64,000 nucleotides of DNA, from NCBI GenBank assembly GCA_012520645.1, contig JAAYNV010000038.1, positions 124,001 through 188,000 of the forward strand, given 5' to 3'. A program made the position numbers and the translations under genes. The notes beneath the pieces are model-generated. The model did not search any database. It worked only from the letters and a program-made list of their open reading frames with translations, and was not told the origin of the DNA. Of the stretch, positions 8,965-18,519 are shown piece by piece (within the stretch, counting starts at the first letter, position 1; each line of letters starts with the position of its first letter). The DNA comes from Clostridiales bacterium. Lineage in GTDB: Bacteria; Bacillota; Clostridia; Lachnospirales; Lachnospiraceae.

Positions 8965-9534
8965 TCATTGCGCTTTGATTCGCATCAGCATCGCTGCAAA
9001 ATCCTGCCCCAGCAGTTCGTTGATCTCTTCTTGCGAAAAACGACATCTGTCCATGGCGCACAATGCACCAATGCCAAAGGTAAAGATCCAGACATGTTCA
9101 AACAGCGCTTTGGCCCCCGCTGCATCCAGACCATAATCCTTCTGAATCGTCTCCACGCATACCACGGCGGTCTCTCCCAGCTCATCAAAGACCTGCTCAA
9201 AGTTCTTTGCCGCTCCATTTCCCTCCATAAACAAAAGCCGGTACAATCTCGGTTCTTCCATAGCAAAAAGAATCATCTGTATTCCCACCTGCTTGAAAGC
9301 TGGTGTGCAATACAAAGCCTTCCTGGCATAATTTTCAAACTTTTTCATTGCAGCACGCAATACCTCCTGCTGCACCTCTTCCATATTTTTAAACACGGTA
9401 AAGATGGGTCTGGCCGAGCTGCCAAGCTTTGCACCAAGATCACGGGAAGTCAGTCCTTCCATTCCCTTTTCGCTGACCAGTTCCAGTGCGGCGTCAATGA
9501 TTTCTTCTCTTGTGAACTTTGGTTTGGGTGGCAT
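8965..9534 (-). CDS. TetR family transcriptional regulator
   Basis: A regulator of 189 residues. The N-terminal helix-turn-helix is seen in FTREEIIDAALELVSEKG and LTSRDLGAKLGSSARPIFTVF; the C-terminal helical ligand domain resembles the clostridial TetR_C group. The ribosome site is GGAGGGGG. A strong promoter and a 20-bp inverted repeat lie immediately upstream, which indicates autoregulation, and the esterase lipoprotein gene follows in the same transcript. The ligand is unknown. Control of the esterase is the simplest hypothesis. Confidence 0.88.
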   Translation of the reverse strand: MPPKPKFTREEIIDAALELVSEKGMEGLTSRDLGAKLGSSARPIFTVFKNMEEVQQEVLRAAMKKFENYARKALYCTPAFKQVGIQMILFAMEEPRLYRLLFMEGNGAAKNFEQVFDELGETAVVCVETIQKDYGLDAAGAKALFEHVWIFTFGIGALCAMDRCRFSQEEINELLGQDFAAMLMRIKAQ

Positions 9535-9557
9535 AAAGTATCCCCCTCCTTTTCTAT

Positions 9558-9577
9558 TTGCATCACGTGATTTGCAA
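9558..9577. promoter_or_regulatory. Candidate TetR operator (inverted repeat)
   Basis: TTGCATCACGTGATTTGCAA contains a perfect 10-bp palindrome ATCACGTGAT (9562-9571) flanked by TTGC and TTGCAA arms. It lies between the -10 and the ribosome site of the TetR gene, where a bound dimer would block its transcription. The assignment is inferred from position and symmetry. Confidence 0.6.
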
Positions 9578-9587
9578 CATATGATTT

Positions 9588-9617
9588 ATTATAAACCAAA
9601 GAAAAAAGGTCTGTCAA
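9588..9617 (-). promoter_or_regulatory. Sigma-A promoter of the TetR-esterase operon
   Basis: On the minus strand a consensus TTGACA (9617-9612) and a consensus TATAAT (9593-9588) are separated by 18 bp. The -35 begins 14 bp past the stop codon of the fucosyltransferase gene. I see no terminator in between, so read-through from the glycan operon is possible. Confidence 0.8.
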
Positions 9618-9630
9618 CAGTCCACCAGCA

Positions 9631-10542
9631 TTACAAAATAAGTGTCCAGCCCTCCCAGAGTCTCTGCATTTCCTCTATATCATATTCCTGGTTGTTTCTG
9701 TGCTTTAACGGACGAATCATCATTTTATCCGTATGGGGATTTAATCTCGCTCCCCAGAAGCTGAATGTGGAATTGGCACAGATATTATGTTTACAACGGC
9801 TCATCAGATACATATCATAAAAGCTGTCCCGTCCGTCATTCCAGTCTATGACCGTATACCTCTCCCCATCGTACTGCTTTCCACCGCACCAGTTCCGTGC
9901 ATACTCTGCATCGTCGGAGAATACGTAAAAGTGAATCCGCTCTGCACCCTTCTGCTTCACCTGCTGCCGCACAAATCTGACAGCTTTGTCATAATATTCC
10001 GGTGTACAGATATTGCCAAACAGCTCCGCATTTCCGGCATCCAGATAGTCACCCCTGCGCAGATGAATACTGACGCTGCACTCTTTCTCCATCTGCTCTG
10101 CAAGCTCTCTGTTTTTCGGATTCGAAGACTTTGGAAAACGGATGTCCTGCCGCAGTGTTTCCAGAATATCCGCGTAGTATTTCTCACAGGCAAAATAACC
10201 CTCCAGATACACGTCCTTTCGTTCAAAAATCTCCGGCAGATACATCCTGCCCTGCTCGGCAAAATAGGTATTTTCCCGGGACATCAGACGTTTTAATACC
10301 CTGCCGGTAAACGTATCCTTCCCAAGTAATGCCTCCCGTTCCTCTTTGGTACAGGTACGGTACGGGAGTTCATCAAAAAAATCCAGTTCCAGTTCTCTGG
10401 GCTTTAGCTGCTTTTTCTGGCTTTTTTGCTCAAACCAGGAAAAATCCAGTGATGCCTCAACCCCCAGACTCTCAAATTTCCGATAGATGGCATACTGTTG
10501 AAGCTGGTTTCCCAGTCCTCCCATCACCTTTACAATGACCAT
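9631..10542 (-). CDS. Alpha-1,2-fucosyltransferase (GT11)
   Basis: A protein of 303 residues with the GT11 N-terminus VKVMGGLGNQLQQYAIY and the diagnostic motif HLRRGDY (about residues 155-163) that binds GDP-fucose. A conserved C-terminal NSTFSFWGARLN is also present. It transfers fucose from GDP-fucose in alpha-1,2 linkage to galactose-containing acceptors, so the glycan of the second cluster probably carries fucose. It is the last gene of the minus-strand run that starts at leuA, and is preceded by GGAGGAG. GDP-fucose synthesis genes are not in the window. Confidence 0.9.
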   Translation of the reverse strand: MVIVKVMGGLGNQLQQYAIYRKFESLGVEASLDFSWFEQKSQKKQLKPRELELDFFDELPYRTCTKEEREALLGKDTFTGRVLKRLMSRENTYFAEQGRMYLPEIFERKDVYLEGYFACEKYYADILETLRQDIRFPKSSNPKNRELAEQMEKECSVSIHLRRGDYLDAGNAELFGNICTPEYYDKAVRFVRQQVKQKGAERIHFYVFSDDAEYARNWCGGKQYDGERYTVIDWNDGRDSFYDMYLMSRCKHNICANSTFSFWGARLNPHTDKMMIRPLKHRNNQEYDIEEMQRLWEGWTLIL

Positions 10543-10600
10543 GGCTCCTCCGCTCCTTTTTTATCTGAAAATCCTCCATCTGTAAAATAATCCACGGCAC

Positions 10601-12133
10601 TTATTTTTCATCTGCCCGCCCCAGTCTACGCAATAAAATTCCTTTCAAATACTGAAACTCCTCCCGTTTTCGAAAGCACAGGAAAAACAGTCCGTTAAAC
10701 ATAAGCGTAATGACTGCTGCCATCAGAATCAGACTTCCCCAGTTTTTCTCTTCCAGAAGCATTTGTCCAATCGGGAAAAGTATTCCTGCGGACACTCCCA
10801 GCTGCAGCCAGTAGCCTGCCGCATCCTTAAAATATTCCGCCACGGATTTTTGAAAACAGATTTTATAGATCAAAAACGGGCGAATCAGATTTGCCATCAG
10901 ACCGGATACGATTGTTCCGATATACACACCTAATAATCCGATTTTCTGCACAAGTATAATGGAAACAATGAGATTCACAATCCCCTGTGCAAACGCAAGA
11001 TACTTATCTTCCCTGAAAATTCCTGCTGCAGTCTTAAAATTGTAGAGAACGATACGCTCTCCCTTGCAATAATAGTCAAACACAATACTAAAGATCACGC
11101 TAAACGCCACCACACGCCCTGCCCCCCATGCAGTCTCCACAAGCGGGGACAATAAAAACCAGAAGCCTATAGCACTGAATCCATACAGCCATGCCGCCGT
11201 AAAACGATATACCTTAAAAAGCGAAAGCTGACGCTCCCTTGACTCCGTCGCAATCAGATTGCCAAAGCCGGAAATAACCGAGTTAAATACAATATCCACA
11301 AAGCCTGTCACTGCCGTAATAATCATATTGTAGTTGTCGATCAAGCCTACCAGGGTCACGTTTAAAAACGAAGAAATAATAATGGCATCCGTCTGAAGTC
11401 TTGCCGCATCCCCGATCTTCTGAATCGCAAGCGCCTTCGTATCCGACACAATCGTCCGGGTCTCCTCTTTACTCAGCTTTTCTCCGTCCTTTTCCTTCAG
11501 ATACGGATACTTCCGGTTCAGATAGACATTCATAATAAGCTTCTGCAAAAGCTCCACCACCGCTACCGCCATCAGATACATCAAAAAATCCGCGGTCGTA
11601 AGCAATATGATAATCTGGACAATGGATGTCACAATCTTAGAAACCGTTGCCGCATTGGTCTGAATATAATTCATCTGTCTGGCATTTACCAGACTGTACT
11701 TGTATGCCATAAAATAGGTACTGACCGTATTGAACAGAAAAATCAGATAGTAGACCGTCAGTTCCTTTTTCGTCAGTCCAATGGAATTTTTTACGATAAC
11801 AGGCAGAAACGGAACTACCGCCAGTCCAAGCATTGTCACCACTGCCGCAATCGCACGGTAGGCTTTCCGGTAAAAGCACATGTATGCCTTGATTTTACCG
11901 ATATCCTCTTTTGCAACCGGTCCGTACAGGCTGAAATTCATCGCCGTTCCGATTCCCAGCTCTGCTAACGACACCACAGATAAGATCCCGGTATACAGAC
12001 CATTTACGCCAAGCAGGGTTTCCCCCAGACGGCTTAAAAATACGGTTCGAAGTATAAAACCCAATACCAGATAGGTGAAATTACTGATATAGCCGAATAT
12101 GATATTTTTCGCCGCATACTGTACTCTGCCCAC
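10601..12133 (-). CDS. Wzx-like polysaccharide flippase (MATE/MOP superfamily)
   Basis: A protein of 510 residues with 12-14 membrane segments, starting VQYAAKNIIFGYISNF and containing LVNARQMNYIQTNA, as in the RfbX/Wzx polysaccharide-transport branch of the MOP superfamily. It would flip the undecaprenyl-linked repeat unit across the membrane. The start is GTG at 12133 with AAGGA 9 nt upstream. No polymerase (Wzy) is obvious, unless the DUF2142 protein or genes outside the window fill that role. The repeat block of GCATAGC heptamers separates it from the pyruvyltransferase-family gene. Confidence 0.88.
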   Translation of the reverse strand: MGRVQYAAKNIIFGYISNFTYLVLGFILRTVFLSRLGETLLGVNGLYTGILSVVSLAELGIGTAMNFSLYGPVAKEDIGKIKAYMCFYRKAYRAIAAVVTMLGLAVVPFLPVIVKNSIGLTKKELTVYYLIFLFNTVSTYFMAYKYSLVNARQMNYIQTNAATVSKIVTSIVQIIILLTTADFLMYLMAVAVVELLQKLIMNVYLNRKYPYLKEKDGEKLSKEETRTIVSDTKALAIQKIGDAARLQTDAIIISSFLNVTLVGLIDNYNMIITAVTGFVDIVFNSVISGFGNLIATESRERQLSLFKVYRFTAAWLYGFSAIGFWFLLSPLVETAWGAGRVVAFSVIFSIVFDYYCKGERIVLYNFKTAAGIFREDKYLAFAQGIVNLIVSIILVQKIGLLGVYIGTIVSGLMANLIRPFLIYKICFQKSVAEYFKDAAGYWLQLGVSAGILFPIGQMLLEEKNWGSLILMAAVITLMFNGLFFLCFRKREEFQYLKGILLRRLGRADEK

Positions 12134-12158
12134 CTGTACCGTTCCTTTCTGCTGTTTT

Positions 12159-12201
12159 GCTATGCTATTTAGCTATGCTTTTTAGCTATGCTGTGCTATG
12201 C
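12159..12201. repeat. Four copies of heptamer GCTATGC between two genes
   Basis: The heptamer GCTATGC (GCATAGC on the coding strand) occurs at 12159, 12172, 12185 and 12195, with T-rich spacers giving 13, 13 and 10 bp periods. The last copy overlaps the stop codon of the upstream pyruvyltransferase-family gene. It is probably a slippage-prone tandem array in the intercistronic gap; any role in RNA stability or translation is speculative. Confidence 0.75.
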
Positions 12202-13377
12202 CTTCCCCGATAAGATTTCTTTCAGCTTCCTGCCGCCCGCCTCAGCCTGTGTCACATAGACCGGAATCCGTTCCTGTAACAGCCGCTTCATCTCTTCTTC
12301 CCGCTCCATCATGCCTTGAAAGGCCTCCCACAGTTCCTCCGGCCGTTTCATCTCCTGTACGGGAACCACATACCCCTCTGCCGTTCCAAATAAATCCGCC
12401 GCGATTCCCTTTGCCTTCACGGAATACCCGGCTACTAACACCGGAACCTGACTGGAATAGGCAGCTATGCTGGCATGGGTTCTGGCTGCCACGAGAAACC
12501 GCATCCGGGCAATATAGCCTTTTAATACCGTACAGTCCGCATCCGGCAGCATCACCACTCTTCCACTCTCTTGAAAGCGCTCGTACAACTTTGTAAGCGG
12601 AATGCGGTCGTCATTTGCCTCCCATACCACATGGGAAAGAAACGCCACATTCATCTGCGTGTTCTTTAAGATATTTTCAACCAGCGTCTCATAGTTTTTA
12701 TACACCATACCGGGAACCGCCTCCCGCTCCATCACCATGGGACTGACATTGATCCCTACCGTATTTCCAAGAAGAAATCCCTGGGGAAGTTCTGTCCTTA
12801 CTGTCGGTAAGCAGAAGGCCGGATCGGGATACAAGTGCACTCTCTTTGCTTCCACTCCGGCTTTTAACAAGGCCTCATAGGTAATCCGCTCTCTGGCAAA
12901 AATATGGGCATACCGCTTCATGTCCTCTGCCACATCTGCCCTTTCCAGTAAAGATGGCTCTACGGACGCTCCCCACAGCACTGTCCGTGTTCCCCTTTCC
13001 TTTAAAGCACGGTTTAACAGCATCAGATCCTGCACCTGCTCCGGGTAACAGTAATTATCTCCACCGATGGAAACAGCCATATCATAATGCGTCTCCTGTA
13101 ATACCTCTTTGAAACGGTATTCGATATAACACATCGGATCTCTGGTTAACAGCTTCTTTACCAGATAAAACAGATGCACCGGCAGACTCTCCGTGATGCG
13201 GTATTCCTTTTTTATTTTGCAGAGACCACCCAGAGAATATTTTTCATCCTCCCACGGTCTTGTGGACAGGATCACAATATCCTGTCCGGCTAACATTTGA
13301 CAGGTGCTGTGAACAATGGCCTCACAGCCATGGTTGCCGCTTCCTGCGTGCATGGTAAATACGATTTTTCTACTCAT
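12196..13377 (-). CDS. Polysaccharide pyruvyl transferase family protein
   Basis: A protein of 393 residues in the family that adds ketal-linked pyruvate to sugars of exopolysaccharides (CsaB/PssM/WcaK type). The N-terminus KIVFTMHAGSGNHGCEAIV and the internal ARERITYEALLKAG, PDPAFCLP and ARTHASIAAYSSQVP regions are the expected landmarks. In many gut clostridia this family is frequent in glycan clusters, and not all members are proven pyruvyltransferases. It is encoded between a GT2 gene and the flippase, which supports a role in decorating the same repeat unit. Confidence 0.85.
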   Translation of the reverse strand: MSRKIVFTMHAGSGNHGCEAIVHSTCQMLAGQDIVILSTRPWEDEKYSLGGLCKIKKEYRITESLPVHLFYLVKKLLTRDPMCYIEYRFKEVLQETHYDMAVSIGGDNYCYPEQVQDLMLLNRALKERGTRTVLWGASVEPSLLERADVAEDMKRYAHIFARERITYEALLKAGVEAKRVHLYPDPAFCLPTVRTELPQGFLLGNTVGINVSPMVMEREAVPGMVYKNYETLVENILKNTQMNVAFLSHVVWEANDDRIPLTKLYERFQESGRVVMLPDADCTVLKGYIARMRFLVAARTHASIAAYSSQVPVLVAGYSVKAKGIAADLFGTAEGYVVPVQEMKRPEELWEAFQGMMEREEEMKRLLQERIPVYVTQAEAGGRKLKEILSGKA

Positions 13378-13415
13378 ATGACTGCTATCCTCTCTACTTG
13401 TCTTCCCTGTCCTTC

Positions 13416-14459
13416 CTACACACTGCTGTCCCTAAAATAAATCCGCACCGCCAGATAGATGGCAAGGTAAAAATGTCTTTTCATAAAATATAAAAACAGC
13501 TTTTCCGCCGCCGTAAGCTTCGGCATCCTATAAAGCGCCAGTGCCCTAAGCACCTGTGTGTCATTACAGATCCGCTTCATATTCCGTCTGTTCTCGAAAT
13601 AACCTGCCGCTTTGTTCCTCACGATTTCCCCTTTCATATGAAGCACCACCAGACACAGAAAATCATTTGTGATCTGCTGGCTGAAATCGTACACCCCCTT
13701 TTTTTCGCTGATGCGTTCCATCTGCTTTTTCATATATATGATTTTATCCAGATAGGCTTTATCATAGCCGCCTGTCATGGATTTCTCATTGACCCGGTAG
13801 TAGTAGGGCAAAAACCCCGGCAGTACCGCAATTTTTTTTGCCTCCGTAATAATACTCAGGGAAAACTGGAAATCCTCACCTACACTGACACAATTGTCAC
13901 ATAAGTCCATATTATCCAGAATCAGTTTCCGCTTCACCAGCTTACTCACCCGGTTCGGCTGTAAACTCCTGCCCATAAAGCTGCCGTCATTTAATAACAC
14001 CGGGTAAACCTCTTTTGCAAGCTCCTCCTGCGTATACACATTCTTAGAAAGCTTCATTTCATCATCCCACGGCTTATGGGTATTACCCTCGAAAATATGA
14101 TGGATGCCACAGCAGACAATATCCGCTTCCTGCTTTTGCGCCTCGAATAACAGCTTTTCATACATATCCGGATCAATCCAGTCGTCACTGTCCACAAAGC
14201 CTACATACTCACCCTTTGCTTCTCTGACCCCCCGCTTCCATGTAGCGGTCAGTCCGTTGTTTGGCTGATGGATGACACGGATTCTTTCATCCCGGTCAGC
14301 AAACGCATCACAGAGCGAGCCGCTTTTGTCCGTGGAACCATCGTCCACTAACAAAATTTCCAGTTTCGGATAGGTCTGGCAGCGGACGGATTCCACCGCC
14401 TGTTCGATATATTGTTCCGCATTATAGACCGGTATGATAACCGAAACGAGCTTATCCAT
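13416..14459 (-). CDS. Glycosyltransferase family 2
   Basis: A GT2 enzyme of 347 residues. The GT-A domain (about 1-230) starts VSVIIPVYNAEQYIEQAVES and has LLVDDGSTDKSG, then VGFVDSDDWIDPDMYE (the DxD-like SDD). A helical C-terminal region (about 260-345) is basic and ends in a hydrophobic helix that may attach to the membrane. It shares this architecture with the next GT2 gene upstream, suggesting duplication followed by divergence. It works in the cytoplasm on a lipid-linked acceptor; the sugar is unknown. Confidence 0.88.
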   Translation of the reverse strand: MDKLVSVIIPVYNAEQYIEQAVESVRCQTYPKLEILLVDDGSTDKSGSLCDAFADRDERIRVIHQPNNGLTATWKRGVREAKGEYVGFVDSDDWIDPDMYEKLLFEAQKQEADIVCCGIHHIFEGNTHKPWDDEMKLSKNVYTQEELAKEVYPVLLNDGSFMGRSLQPNRVSKLVKRKLILDNMDLCDNCVSVGEDFQFSLSIITEAKKIAVLPGFLPYYYRVNEKSMTGGYDKAYLDKIIYMKKQMERISEKKGVYDFSQQITNDFLCLVVLHMKGEIVRNKAAGYFENRRNMKRICNDTQVLRALALYRMPKLTAAEKLFLYFMKRHFYLAIYLAVRIYFRDSSV

Positions 14460-14571
14460 CCTGCTTTCCGTTCCTTTCTTATTGTGACGTTCTTATTCTT
14501 TATGACGTTCTCATAATGGCATCCTTCTCACACCATATCGTACGCATGTCTTTTGCAAAAAATCTCCAAAA

Positions 14572-15579
14572 CTATTTTCGTCTCCAGCTCCAAACCGCTT
14601 TTACCACAAGCCCTCGCAGCTCCACCATACAAAGCGTTAAGAAAAAGCACTTTTTTTCAAAGAAGAACCGGATGATTTTATAGTCCAACAAATTGACAAA
14701 TATGTCATTTTTGTTCTCCAGTCTGCAATAGCCTGTATAATAGCTTCGTATAACCGACCGCTTTTCCCCAAATTTCAGATCAGAGGCAAAAGCCAGTCCC
14801 TCCATTTCATCCAGAAATTCTTCCACCAGTCTGCTTTCCAATATGCCACCTGTCTGCCGTTCACCGTAAAACCTCTCACAGTATTCCCGCATCTGTTCAT
14901 ACAGATAAAAGGCATTTTCCATCCGGTTTTCCCGCCGTTTTGTGGAAAGGGTTGTCCCTCTATCATCCTGAATGTAAAAAACAAGCGGCTCTGCCAGCGT
15001 TACAATCTGCTTGCAGCCCTCCAGATAGCTCATATTGAACAACAGATCCTCCCCAAGATCCATATCGGTCCGAAATCGTCCCGTTATCATTTCCCTGCGA
15101 AACAGCTTATTCCATGGCATATTCAAAAACTGTTTCTCATAGAGAGAGAGTATTTTTTCCTTTTCCTTTCGTACGATGCAAAGCGACTCCTCCGGCACCT
15201 TGACCACATCCCTGCCGAAATAAAGGTGATGAAAACCACAGACCGCCAGATCTGCATTGTACTCCGCGATCGCAAGCCACATTTTTTCACATAATGTTTC
15301 TGCCACATAGTCATCACTGTCCACAAACAGCACGTAATCACCTCTGGCAGCCTCTATGCCGGTATTCCGTGCCACCGATACACCCTGATTCTCCTGATAA
15401 ATAACCCGGATTCTCGCATCTTCTGCTGCCAGTTCCTCTGCCAGCTCACCGGAGCCATCCGGCGACCCGTCTATAACCAGAATGATCTCTATTTCCACAT
15501 AGGTCTGCGCCGTCAGGCTTTCCACACAACGCCGCAGCGTACTTTCACTTCGATATACCGGTACAATAATGCTGATCAT
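14572..15579 (-). CDS. Glycosyltransferase family 2
   Basis: A GT2 enzyme of 335 residues starting MISIIVPVYRSESTLRRCVE, with LVIDGSPDGSGELAE and VLFVDSDDYVAETLCEKM (the SDD metal/donor motif). The start is ATG at 15579, with GGGAG 7 nt upstream; a longer frame to 15621 has no ribosome site and overlaps the spacer. The C-terminal part is basic and hydrophobic as in its neighbour. The 112-bp gap to the downstream GT2 gene contains two TGACGTTCT copies and no clear terminator. The donor sugar is not predictable. Confidence 0.87.
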   Translation of the reverse strand: MISIIVPVYRSESTLRRCVESLTAQTYVEIEIILVIDGSPDGSGELAEELAAEDARIRVIYQENQGVSVARNTGIEAARGDYVLFVDSDDYVAETLCEKMWLAIAEYNADLAVCGFHHLYFGRDVVKVPEESLCIVRKEKEKILSLYEKQFLNMPWNKLFRREMITGRFRTDMDLGEDLLFNMSYLEGCKQIVTLAEPLVFYIQDDRGTTLSTKRRENRMENAFYLYEQMREYCERFYGERQTGGILESRLVEEFLDEMEGLAFASDLKFGEKRSVIRSYYTGYCRLENKNDIFVNLLDYKIIRFFFEKKCFFLTLCMVELRGLVVKAVWSWRRK

Positions 15580-15624
15580 ACATATCTCCCGTCTATTTAT
15601 AGTGCAAAAAATTTTTCGCACTTC

Positions 15625-18519
15625 CTACCCGTTACAGGACATCACTGCCAGACTCCACGTTCCATACAGATTCATAATCACCAATACGGCAAAAATGAGT
15701 TTCGCATAGTGCTCCTGACGAAACCGCAGCTTCCACTTGCCCTGATAAAAGCAACTGAAAAAGGACAGAAACAGCGGCAGAAAGTACCGTCCCTGCACTC
15801 CGTTTATAACATCCGCTCCAACCGCTGTAAAGGTCACATACATGGAAGTCCAGATTACCGCACTCATACCCAGAATGACCAATATATTTCCGATCTTATA
15901 CCGCGCAGAAACGGCAGCTCTTTCTTCCTCCTTTGGAGAAAAGACAGCCGCAAAGAACAGCACGCTCAGACCAAGCCATGTCCAGAGCACGGACATGCCT
16001 CCCAGATAACCGTAAGCAATAAAGCGCTTCGCCCCGCTTACGTAATTCCACAGTTCCCCGAGCATCGAACCAAGCAGAAGTCTGGTATAGACAAGCGGAT
16101 TTTGGAATATCCAGGAGATCTGTCCCAGAACGCTCGTCCCCTGGCTTCGCTTATCCCCCGCATACGCCAGATTTCCCATGACTTCAAAATTGCTGCTTGC
16201 AGAAACCGGCGGAAAGAAAAAGGTATAGATCAACAACAGCATCAGTGCGCACACGCACAGCTTATACACAACCCCCTTCCACCTGCCGCCGAATTTTTCT
16301 TTCGGGAATAGCAGCAACGGAAATGCCATAAAAATGTAGATTGGCTTCGCCGTGCTTCCGGCCAGAAATGCGCCCAGTAAAACCAGGGTCTGCACCCAGC
16401 TAATCTGCTTTCTTTCAAACATCTGATTCAGGGTAAGCACCATCGCCAGCAGCAGAAAGCTGTTGACTACTGCATCATAGGAAAAACAGGCTGCTGCGAA
16501 AACACAGTTTGGAATCAGTGCCAGCGCCGCTATCAGCATTTTTCCCTGTTTTGCCGATTTTACCGCAAAATAGCAGACGATTGTATAAAGCAGGAGATTT
16601 CCAAATTTTCCGAGCATCATGCACCAGACAAAGGGCAGCTTCAGTATTCTGCCAAGCCACAGAAAAATTGAAATCTGCAGATAAGACCGCACATCATAGT
16701 TTGGAAAACGGCTCTGATGTGTAATATTGGCCCAACTGAAATCGTTATTTAACTCCGCATAGGTTTCCACCAGCCTTCGCTCCTCGAGATTCCCAAAGGA
16801 GGGCATTGTGGAAGCTTCCATCTGCATTGCACTTTCTGTCGTAAGTACCGTGGAACCAAACGAACGCTCATAAGCGGTCTTCAAGTGGATATGCTCATCA
16901 TAGCCGATCTGATTTAAGCCCACCGCATAAATTAATATACTTCCCAGCACCAGACTCAAGAAAGCAAATACTGTCTCCGGTCTTTCTGCAAAAATTGTCC
17001 TGCCCTTTATAAAAAAAGCAGTCAGCAGAAATACTGAAAACAAAAAAACCATCCGCACCGGATTCCAGGAAAATTCATTGTCAGCGATCACTTCAAGGTC
17101 GACCGGAAACTCACCGGATGCCGCCATTTCCATTTCAGATTCCGCATTCCGTTCCTCTATCAATGGTTCGGAACCTATGATTTCCATTTTTAACGTACGA
17201 CATTGCCGGTTCAAGACATAGCTTCCCTTACAAATACGTTCATCCAGCCATGCTTCCGACACCTCTTTTTTTCCGTCCGCCCAGACCGTAACCGTATTCC
17301 CTTCTTCTGTCTCCGGAACGGTCAGCGTAAGGGTATGGATATATCGTTCTTCGGGCAATTGGATTTCCAGACGTGTCCGTTTCACTTTCCGGTAAATCCC
17401 ATCTTCTTCCTCGATGATATTCTCTTCCACAGGGGGAATATATTCCGTACCGTTTAGTTCTGCCAGTATGCGGGCATTTTCCCGATTTCTAAGAACCGCA
17501 TTTTCCTCTTCCTCTGTCAGCTTCTGTCTGCCACTTTCTGCCTGAAGCCTTGTCTGCACACCTTCCTCTTTCAGCAGATCGCTCCGGTACTGGGTTCCAC
17601 GCAAAGCATGTCCGTTCCACAGCAGGCTCTCCAAAAGCACTGCAAAAACTGCTACTGCCAACACAATACCTGCACCGGTCAGGTATTTTCTCCGGTTCAC
17701 CTTCACACTATGAACTGCATTCTGCGCCTTCTGTTTCAGCCGCTTTTTTAAAGAGCGGAAACCTTCTCCCACAGCTTCCGGTTTATGAATCACACAGACA
17801 GCCTGTGCAGACACGGATGCTGCCAGAAAGATACAGATCATAAGCCTGAGGTCATAAATGAGCGGATATGTGTTGTGCGTATATACCGTATAGCCACACA
17901 AACCTTCCTTTAATTTCTTTTCTCCCAGATAGGTATCCGTATTTTCCTTTGGTGTTTCATTGACAAGAATTGCCGGAACAATCACATCATTCTGTGCATT
18001 TTCGCTGATTTCCACCCCGGCAAAAGGCTCCGGTACATCCCCATTGCTCTCATAGGAAAATACAAGTGCAATATCCCCTTTGCATTTTTCATAGTCTGCA
18101 AAGGGGATATAAGTATACATTGCCTGCATAGACAGATCCGGTTGTGCACCGTTGTCCAGATTTGCCTGCATGCCTGCCGTCAGCTCGGAAAGCGGATACA
18201 TATTGTCACTGACAAGCTCATGTGACGGTTCTCTGTACACCTGACAGCGCAAAACGGCCTTTCCATATTTTCCGCCCTGTAAACTGACCCCGGGCTGGAT
18301 ACCCCGAAGCGGTCTGCTTCCGGTATTCATGGTATACGAAATAACACTGCCACAAGACAGCGGTATTAAGGTTTCCTGTTCCTCCGGTCCACTGATATTC
18401 ATTTCATACGTATCGAGTACCCGGTTCGGGAACAGCCAGCCTGCTACCAGTAAAAGCACCATGCCGGCTGTCATAAGCGGTAAAAAATACCTGCAAATCT
18501 GATTCAAAATTTTTTTCAT
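15625..18519 (-). CDS. DUF2142 large membrane protein (putative GT-C type)
   Basis: A protein of 964 residues. One N-terminal helix is followed by a large extracytoplasmic part (about 35-210) and a second helix pair. A hydrophilic domain (about 305-480) then precedes roughly ten C-terminal membrane helices. The landmarks GYDEHIHLKTAYERSFGS, STAKPIYIFMAFPLLLFP and GVQGRYFLPLFLSFF are those of DUF2142, a family of GT-C-like membrane proteins in polysaccharide clusters. An acidic DEH after the first loop of the catalytic half would be the place to look for an active site. It starts with ATG overlapping the leuA stop by one base (TAATG), so translation is probably coupled to leuA. It might be a lipid-linked glycosyltransferase or a polymerase; that is an inference. 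Confidence 0.8.
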   Translation of the reverse strand: MKKILNQICRYFLPLMTAGMVLLLVAGWLFPNRVLDTYEMNISGPEEQETLIPLSCGSVISYTMNTGSRPLRGIQPGVSLQGGKYGKAVLRCQVYREPSHELVSDNMYPLSELTAGMQANLDNGAQPDLSMQAMYTYIPFADYEKCKGDIALVFSYESNGDVPEPFAGVEISENAQNDVIVPAILVNETPKENTDTYLGEKKLKEGLCGYTVYTHNTYPLIYDLRLMICIFLAASVSAQAVCVIHKPEAVGEGFRSLKKRLKQKAQNAVHSVKVNRRKYLTGAGIVLAVAVFAVLLESLLWNGHALRGTQYRSDLLKEEGVQTRLQAESGRQKLTEEEENAVLRNRENARILAELNGTEYIPPVEENIIEEEDGIYRKVKRTRLEIQLPEERYIHTLTLTVPETEEGNTVTVWADGKKEVSEAWLDERICKGSYVLNRQCRTLKMEIIGSEPLIEERNAESEMEMAASGEFPVDLEVIADNEFSWNPVRMVFLFSVFLLTAFFIKGRTIFAERPETVFAFLSLVLGSILIYAVGLNQIGYDEHIHLKTAYERSFGSTVLTTESAMQMEASTMPSFGNLEERRLVETYAELNNDFSWANITHQSRFPNYDVRSYLQISIFLWLGRILKLPFVWCMMLGKFGNLLLYTIVCYFAVKSAKQGKMLIAALALIPNCVFAAACFSYDAVVNSFLLLAMVLTLNQMFERKQISWVQTLVLLGAFLAGSTAKPIYIFMAFPLLLFPKEKFGGRWKGVVYKLCVCALMLLLIYTFFFPPVSASSNFEVMGNLAYAGDKRSQGTSVLGQISWIFQNPLVYTRLLLGSMLGELWNYVSGAKRFIAYGYLGGMSVLWTWLGLSVLFFAAVFSPKEEERAAVSARYKIGNILVILGMSAVIWTSMYVTFTAVGADVINGVQGRYFLPLFLSFFSCFYQGKWKLRFRQEHYAKLIFAVLVIMNLYGTWSLAVMSCNG

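Noticed and set aside
8689-9570. A 293-codon plus-strand frame across the esterase and TetR genes
   Set aside because: It spans the gap of two convincing minus-strand genes and shows no domain; it ends in the TetR promoter region.
12159-12201. CRISPR-like repeat
   Set aside because: The repeats are 7 bp with 3-6 bp spacers, far too short; no cas genes nearby.
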